Shown piece after piece: positions 60,808 through 64,000 of a stretch of DNA of 64,000 nucleotides. The first letter of the stretch is position 1. Every line of letters starts with the position of its first letter. Source of the DNA: Halorubrum ruber (GTDB taxonomy: Archaea > Halobacteriota > Halobacteria > Halobacteriales > Haloferacaceae); assembly GCF_018228765.1 (NCBI RefSeq), contig NZ_CP073695.1, positions 930,001 through 994,000 of the forward strand. Reading direction: 5' to 3'. The position numbers and the translations under genes were made by a program. A model generated the notes under the pieces. The model ran no database searches. It was not told the origin of the DNA and saw only the letters and a program-made list of their open reading frames with translations.

Positions 60808-60941
60808 GTCCCCGCTCGGCGGCGGCCCCGAAAAACGCTGTCGGTGGGGGCGGTCGGCCGTCGACCGCGCGCGACTCCGTCCGTCCCGATCCGCCGGCAC
60901 CGACACGCTCTTGCGCTCGCGCGACCGATGAGTCGACCGAC

Positions 60942-61493
60942 ATGCGCGTACGAGACTGGGACGACATCCTCGCGGACGTCGCGAGCGACTCGACCGACCC
61001 CGACGGCTGGCGGGCGGTCGCCGGCTCCCGCGAGGGCGGCCTCGGCGAGGACCTCTACTTCGGCCACCCGAGCGTCGGCCTCTACCACCTGAAGACGTAC
61101 GCGAAGAACCCGCGCGACCTCCGCGGCGTGGGCGCACAGGTCGCTCGCAAGGTCGACGACGAGCTCGACCCGCTCCTCCCGGACGCCGACAGCGACGGCC
61201 GGTTCGCGGTTCAGTCGGCGCCCGAGGACGAGGAGCACGCCGAGGAGATGGCGACGCGGCTCACGGAGGCGCTGCGGGTCCACGCCGAGGCGCCGACCGA
61301 CCCCGACCACCTCTTCGAGGACGTGATGGAGGCGGTCGAATCGCCCGCGTTTGGTCCGATGGAGTACGAGTTCGACGGCCGCCCCGACGAGCTCGACGAG
61401 CTCTCCGACACCTTCGACGAGGCCGAGGAGCTGCTCACCTCGGAGCTCGACGACCTGATCGAGGACGACGACGTCGACCGCGGGTTCCACTGA
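60942..61493 (+). CDS. Conserved haloarchaeal protein, function unknown
   Basis: 183 residues, very acidic. N-terminus MRVRDWDDILADVASDSTDP then GLGEDLYFGHPSVGLYHLKT, a globular domain. The C-terminal third is mainly Glu/Asp helices (DELDELSDTFDEAEELLTSE). Divergent from the Dna2-like gene, with conserved-looking N-terminus. I do not recognise the family. Confidence 0.7.
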   Translation: MRVRDWDDILADVASDSTDPDGWRAVAGSREGGLGEDLYFGHPSVGLYHLKTYAKNPRDLRGVGAQVARKVDDELDPLLPDADSDGRFAVQSAPEDEEHAEEMATRLTEALRVHAEAPTDPDHLFEDVMEAVESPAFGPMEYEFDGRPDELDELSDTFDEAEELLTSELDDLIEDDDVDRGFH

Positions 61494-61530
61494 GGCCGGC
61501 GCAGTCGGAAAGTCGGTCCGAGCGACCCCC

Positions 61531-61968
61531 TCACCACAGCGATTCGACGCGCCGTTCGATCGCGTCGAACGCCGTCGAGTACACTTCGAGGGGGTGGAGC
61601 GACGGCAGGTCAAGGCCGGACACCTCGGCGCCGGTCGGCGGCTCGTGGAAGTGGACCCGAGCGTCGTGGGCGTTCGGGTGGCGATCCCACCGACACTCCC
61701 AACGGTCGTCACTCCGGTCTTCGACGTAGTGGATCGAGAAGTCGTCCGTCGCGAACCACCGGACGTCGACCCGGGCCGCGGTCACCGGATCGGGATATCG
61801 CTCCGTGTCCAGTTCCGCTCGCAGCGACCGCGGCTCGTACGGGTCCGGCTCGAACTCGGTCGCGGCGACGAGGGGATCCGACGCCAGCTGTCGTTCGAGC
61901 AGTCGCAGCGTCTGTCGGTCCGGCGGGCCGGTCGAACCGTTCCTCGCATCTCCGTCCGACGGACCCAT
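61531..61968 (-). CDS. Conserved haloarchaeal protein paired with an HTH regulator
   Basis: 145 residues. RLLERQLASDPLVAATEFEP, DVRWFATDDFSIHYVEDRSD and RWDRHPNAHDARVHFHEPP, rich in His/Trp. The start is 2 nt after the stop of the HTH gene, so the two form an operon. Similar pairs are frequent in haloarchaeal genomes. The job is unknown; a toxin-antitoxin-like or ligand-regulated pair are both possible. Confidence 0.75.
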   Translation of the reverse strand: MGPSDGDARNGSTGPPDRQTLRLLERQLASDPLVAATEFEPDPYEPRSLRAELDTERYPDPVTAARVDVRWFATDDFSIHYVEDRSDDRWECRWDRHPNAHDARVHFHEPPTGAEVSGLDLPSLHPLEVYSTAFDAIERRVESLW

Positions 61969-61970
61969 CT

Positions 61971-62498
61971 TCAGGCCGGGATCAGGCGCCCGTCGTTCTC
62001 CGCGAGCCGGCGCGCGAGCTCGTAGAGCCGGCGGTCCCGAATCGCTCGGCGCCAGTCGCTCACCGCCTCCATCCGCTCGTGGACGGTCTCGTGGTCGGCG
62101 GCGTCGAACACGGAGACGACGCTCGGGTCGTCTGCGTCGAACCGCGCCTCGTACTCGGACCGCCGCTCTTCGAGGTCGGCGACCCGGTCGATGATCTCCT
62201 CGACCGAGAGGTCTGCCGCGATCCGGCTCGCGTCCTGCCATTCGAGGTACCCCTCGTTCCGCTCGTACGTCGCCGGGCGACTCTCTCGGTTCGCGCGGGC
62301 GACGCCCATCTCCGCCAGCCGATCGAGGTGCTTCTTCGCCGCGTTCGGCGAGCAGTCTGCGAGGTCGGCCACGTCGGTGTAAGCCGTCGGCGACGTCAGA
62401 CCGAGGACCGCGTCGTAGACGCGACCGAACGTGTCGGTCCCCGCCTGCCACCGCGACTCGCCCGCCTCGGAATCGGGGGCGGGATCGAAGTTGGTCAT
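61971..62498 (-). CDS. Winged-helix regulator of the two-gene cassette
   Basis: 175 residues. Helix-turn-helix: TSPTAYTDVADLADCSPNAA, KKHLDRLAEMGVARANRES; then a helical region (SRIAADLSVEEIIDRVADLE) and a C-terminal domain with AVSDWRRAIRDRRLYELARR. First gene of the pair. An 8+8 bp inverted repeat overlaps its TATA box, pointing to autoregulation. Confidence 0.82.
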   Translation of the reverse strand: MTNFDPAPDSEAGESRWQAGTDTFGRVYDAVLGLTSPTAYTDVADLADCSPNAAKKHLDRLAEMGVARANRESRPATYERNEGYLEWQDASRIAADLSVEEIIDRVADLEERRSEYEARFDADDPSVVSVFDAADHETVHERMEAVSDWRRAIRDRRLYELARRLAENDGRLIPA

Positions 62499-62523
62499 GG
62501 CGACGCGTACGGACCGGCCATCA

Positions 62524-62550
62524 AAATATCTTTGTGCCTCTCAGATATTT
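62524..62550 (-). promoter_or_regulatory. Inverted repeat over the promoter of the HTH cassette
   Basis: AAATATCT (62524-62531) and AGATATTT (62543-62550) are perfect arms with an 11-bp spacer. The 26-33 nt position before the ATG at 62498 falls on the proximal arm, so a dimer on the repeat would block or control initiation. Confidence 0.75.
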
Positions 62551-62597
62551 GTGTGTCGCCGGCACCGTACCAGCACCTCGTGCCGAATCCGCCGCCG

Positions 62598-62996
62598 TCA
62601 GATCGCCGTCACCCACGCCTGATACTCGGCGTCGAGCTCGTACACCTCGCGGAACGCGCGCTCGACGAACCCCGCGACGCGGTTCGCGTCCGACCGCGCG
62701 GTGACGACGGCGTTCGTCCCCTCGGCCTCCTCGGGGCTGACGAGCTCGTCGATCCGGAACTCGGGGAACTCGGAGAGCAGGTCCTTCAGGCGGTCTAACT
62801 CCTCGTCGGTACAGTCCAAGATGAGTTCCGTCCCCGCCAGCTGGATCCACGGTGGCACCTCGCCCCCCTCGGTGTCGTCGCTGTCGGGGTCGACGTCGAC
62901 GGTCATCACGTCGCCGGAGCGCGCGCGGTGCGCGGCCGCGGCGTCGGCGAACAGCTTCAGCCGCTCGTCCTCGGTCGCGGCGTCGAATCTGGTCAT
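62598..62996 (-). CDS. Conserved haloarchaeal protein, function unknown
   Basis: 132 residues. TRFDAATEDERLKLFADAAA, ELILDCTDEELDRLKDLLSE, FREVYELDAEYQAWVTAI. Acidic and soluble; related sequences are common in haloarchaea. It is 82 nt after the next gene on the same strand. Unknown role. Confidence 0.72.
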   Translation of the reverse strand: MTRFDAATEDERLKLFADAAAAHRARSGDVMTVDVDPDSDDTEGGEVPPWIQLAGTELILDCTDEELDRLKDLLSEFPEFRIDELVSPEEAEGTNAVVTARSDANRVAGFVERAFREVYELDAEYQAWVTAI

Positions 62997-63078
62997 ACGG
63001 TCGCTCGGCCGCGACGGGGCTTAAAAATCCGCACTCCGGAGCGGCGGGCGTCCCGTCACCGACTGCGCCGCGTCGGAC

Positions 63079-64000
63079 CTACTCCCGCTCCGTCTCCGCC
63101 AGCACGTCGTCGACGAGCGAGCGCGTCCGCTCGGCCTCGGCGAGCCGTTCGTCGGCCCCGCCGCGCTCGATCAGCGCCAGGTCGTCGCCGTCGAGCGCGT
63201 CGCGCACCTCGGCCGCGCGGCGGAGCCGCTCGTACTCGTCGCTCCGCGCCAGCTCCCGGACGGAGCGGAGCGTCGCGACGACCTCGTCGTCCGCGATCCG
63301 GCCGACGAGCGGGACCAGCTCGTCGATCTCGTAGGCGAGCTCGTCGCCCGGCTTCGGCGGCCAGTCGAGCGTCAGCGGCTCGCCGTCGAGGCGTTCGAGG
63401 TACGTCCGGTGGACCGCGACCGCGGTGCGGAGCGCCCCCGGGTCGTCGACGTAGTGCTCCAGCTTGGAGTTGGTGTAGTCGGCGTACTCCAACAGCGTCG
63501 CGGGCGGCTCCTCGCCGGCCGCGTGCGTCTCGACGTACTCGGCGAGGTCCGTCGGCGGCACGTCGACGTCGACGAACGGCGTCGCGTCCGCGCGGTCGAG
63601 GAAGTCGAACACCTCGCGGGCGGACGCCGACTTGAAGAACTCCCGGAACGCCTCCCGGATCCCCTCGTCGTACGCCTCGATCGGGTCGCGGAGGCGATCG
63701 AGGTCGGCGTCGAGGTCGGCGTCGGCCATCCCCGCGACCTCGCGCAGTTCGTCGAGCCGCGAGTCGAGGCGCTTGCGGGCCTCGCGGGCGTCCTTCCGGG
63801 CCGCCCGGTAGTCGTCGACCGCGTCGTCGTACGCCTCCAGCAGGTCGACGAACTCCCCGGCCGGCTCCAGCGCCTCGCGTGCGGCCGCGAAGTCCGACTC
63901 GGAGAGCCGGCGCTTGTCGACCGCCTCGTCGGCCGCCTCGAAGGCGTCGCCGGCGGGCGTGTCGTCGTCCACGTCGACCGCGTCGCCGAACTCGCCGCGG
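63079..64000 (-). CDS. Coiled-coil haloarchaeal protein (DUF7118-like), N-terminus beyond the window
   Basis: The frame is open from the stop at 63079 to the window end; a GTG at 63972 is not a likely start, since sequence before it (EFGDAVDVDDD) continues in frame. Helices with coiled-coil character (YDDAVDDYRAARKDAREARK, RLDSRLDELREVAGMADADL), then a second domain with LLEYADYTNSKLEHYVDDPG, WPPKPGDELAYEIDELVPLV. Similar to an uncharacterised haloarchaeal family. Incomplete. Confidence 0.7.
   Translation of the reverse strand, partial: RGEFGDAVDVDDDTPAGDAFEAADEAVDKRRLSESDFAAAREALEPAGEFVDLLEAYDDAVDDYRAARKDAREARKRLDSRLDELREVAGMADADLDADLDRLRDPIEAYDEGIREAFREFFKSASAREVFDFLDRADATPFVDVDVPPTDLAEYVETHAAGEEPPATLLEYADYTNSKLEHYVDDPGALRTAVAVHRTYLERLDGEPLTLDWPPKPGDELAYEIDELVPLVGRIADDEVVATLRSVRELARSDEYERLRRAAEVRDALDGDDLALIERGGADERLAEAERTRSLVDDVLAETERE

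Noticed and set aside
1-64000. tRNA, rRNA, RNase P RNA or SRP RNA genes
   Set aside because: I looked for the usual T-loop, CCA-side and RNase P/SRP core words and saw none that could be supported. A search with covariance models would settle it.

Overview
The window is haloarchaeal chromosome, most like Halorubrum or a close relative. Gene products are strongly acidic, the backbone is very G+C-rich with GTG starts alongside ATG, and many genes have a TATA box 25-33 nt before the start codon with no room for a leader. Archaeal and haloarchaeal marker genes are present: deoxyhypusine synthase, the ubiquitin-like SAMP1, ribosomal protein L11, transcription factor TFE, tRNA Cm56 methyltransferase, HerA, a Dna2-like nuclease-helicase, the diadenylate cyclase DacZ, a Bat-type HTH-10 regulator and a KaiC-like ATPase.

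Layout. 1-13 kb is core: dhs and samp1, two overlapping membrane TrkA-C proteins, a K+ channel with an RCK domain, a uracil-DNA glycosylase, the sdhCDBA operon, a cold-shock protein, and a TetR/MFS pair with a perfect operator palindrome. 13.1-13.8 kb is a noncoding repeat element: a block of about 250 bp followed by a 57-bp tandem array, every unit carrying a TATA box. A second copy lies at 45.5-46.0 kb on the other strand, the end of a third at 1-75, and a decayed unit at 38.2 kb. 13.9-21.9 kb is core again (rpl11, uspA, herA, an M28 peptidase, HTH-10). 22-24.3 kb holds an IS1341-type element (TnpB with one internal stop, plus a 47-residue companion gene) that appears to sit inside a box C/D sRNA-like gene. 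A complete related sRNA-like copy and a half copy follow in A+T-rich DNA.

26.7-36 kb is an accessory island and the most interesting part. A three-gene operon encodes a 1,050-residue tubulin/FtsZ-like protein with a long coiled coil, a polytopic membrane protein with a P-loop GTPase domain, and a single-pass protein with a cytoplasmic head and a sequon-rich outer region. A membrane-anchored helical-repeat protein is encoded divergently, and a decayed MoxR ATPase lies downstream. I read the operon as a trans-envelope NTPase machine of unknown purpose.

36-47.3 kb carries DJ-1/PfpI, an Nmad3-like protein, an orphan branched-chain-type binding protein whose two lobes are in swapped (circularly permuted) order, gamma-glutamyltransferase, PRPP synthetase and a COG3199 NAD kinase. 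Three genes here each carry one frameshift, and all three fit loss of one G from CCCGGAG, so sequencing error must be considered. 47.3-64 kb is core: TFE with DUF2110, a LOV-domain histidine kinase divergent from a KaiC-like ATPase across a 12-bp palindromic promoter, trm56, purC, a PhoU-like protein, dacZ, the Dna2-like protein, a two-gene regulator cassette with an inverted-repeat promoter, and a gene cut by the window end. I saw no tRNA, rRNA or CRISPR array.
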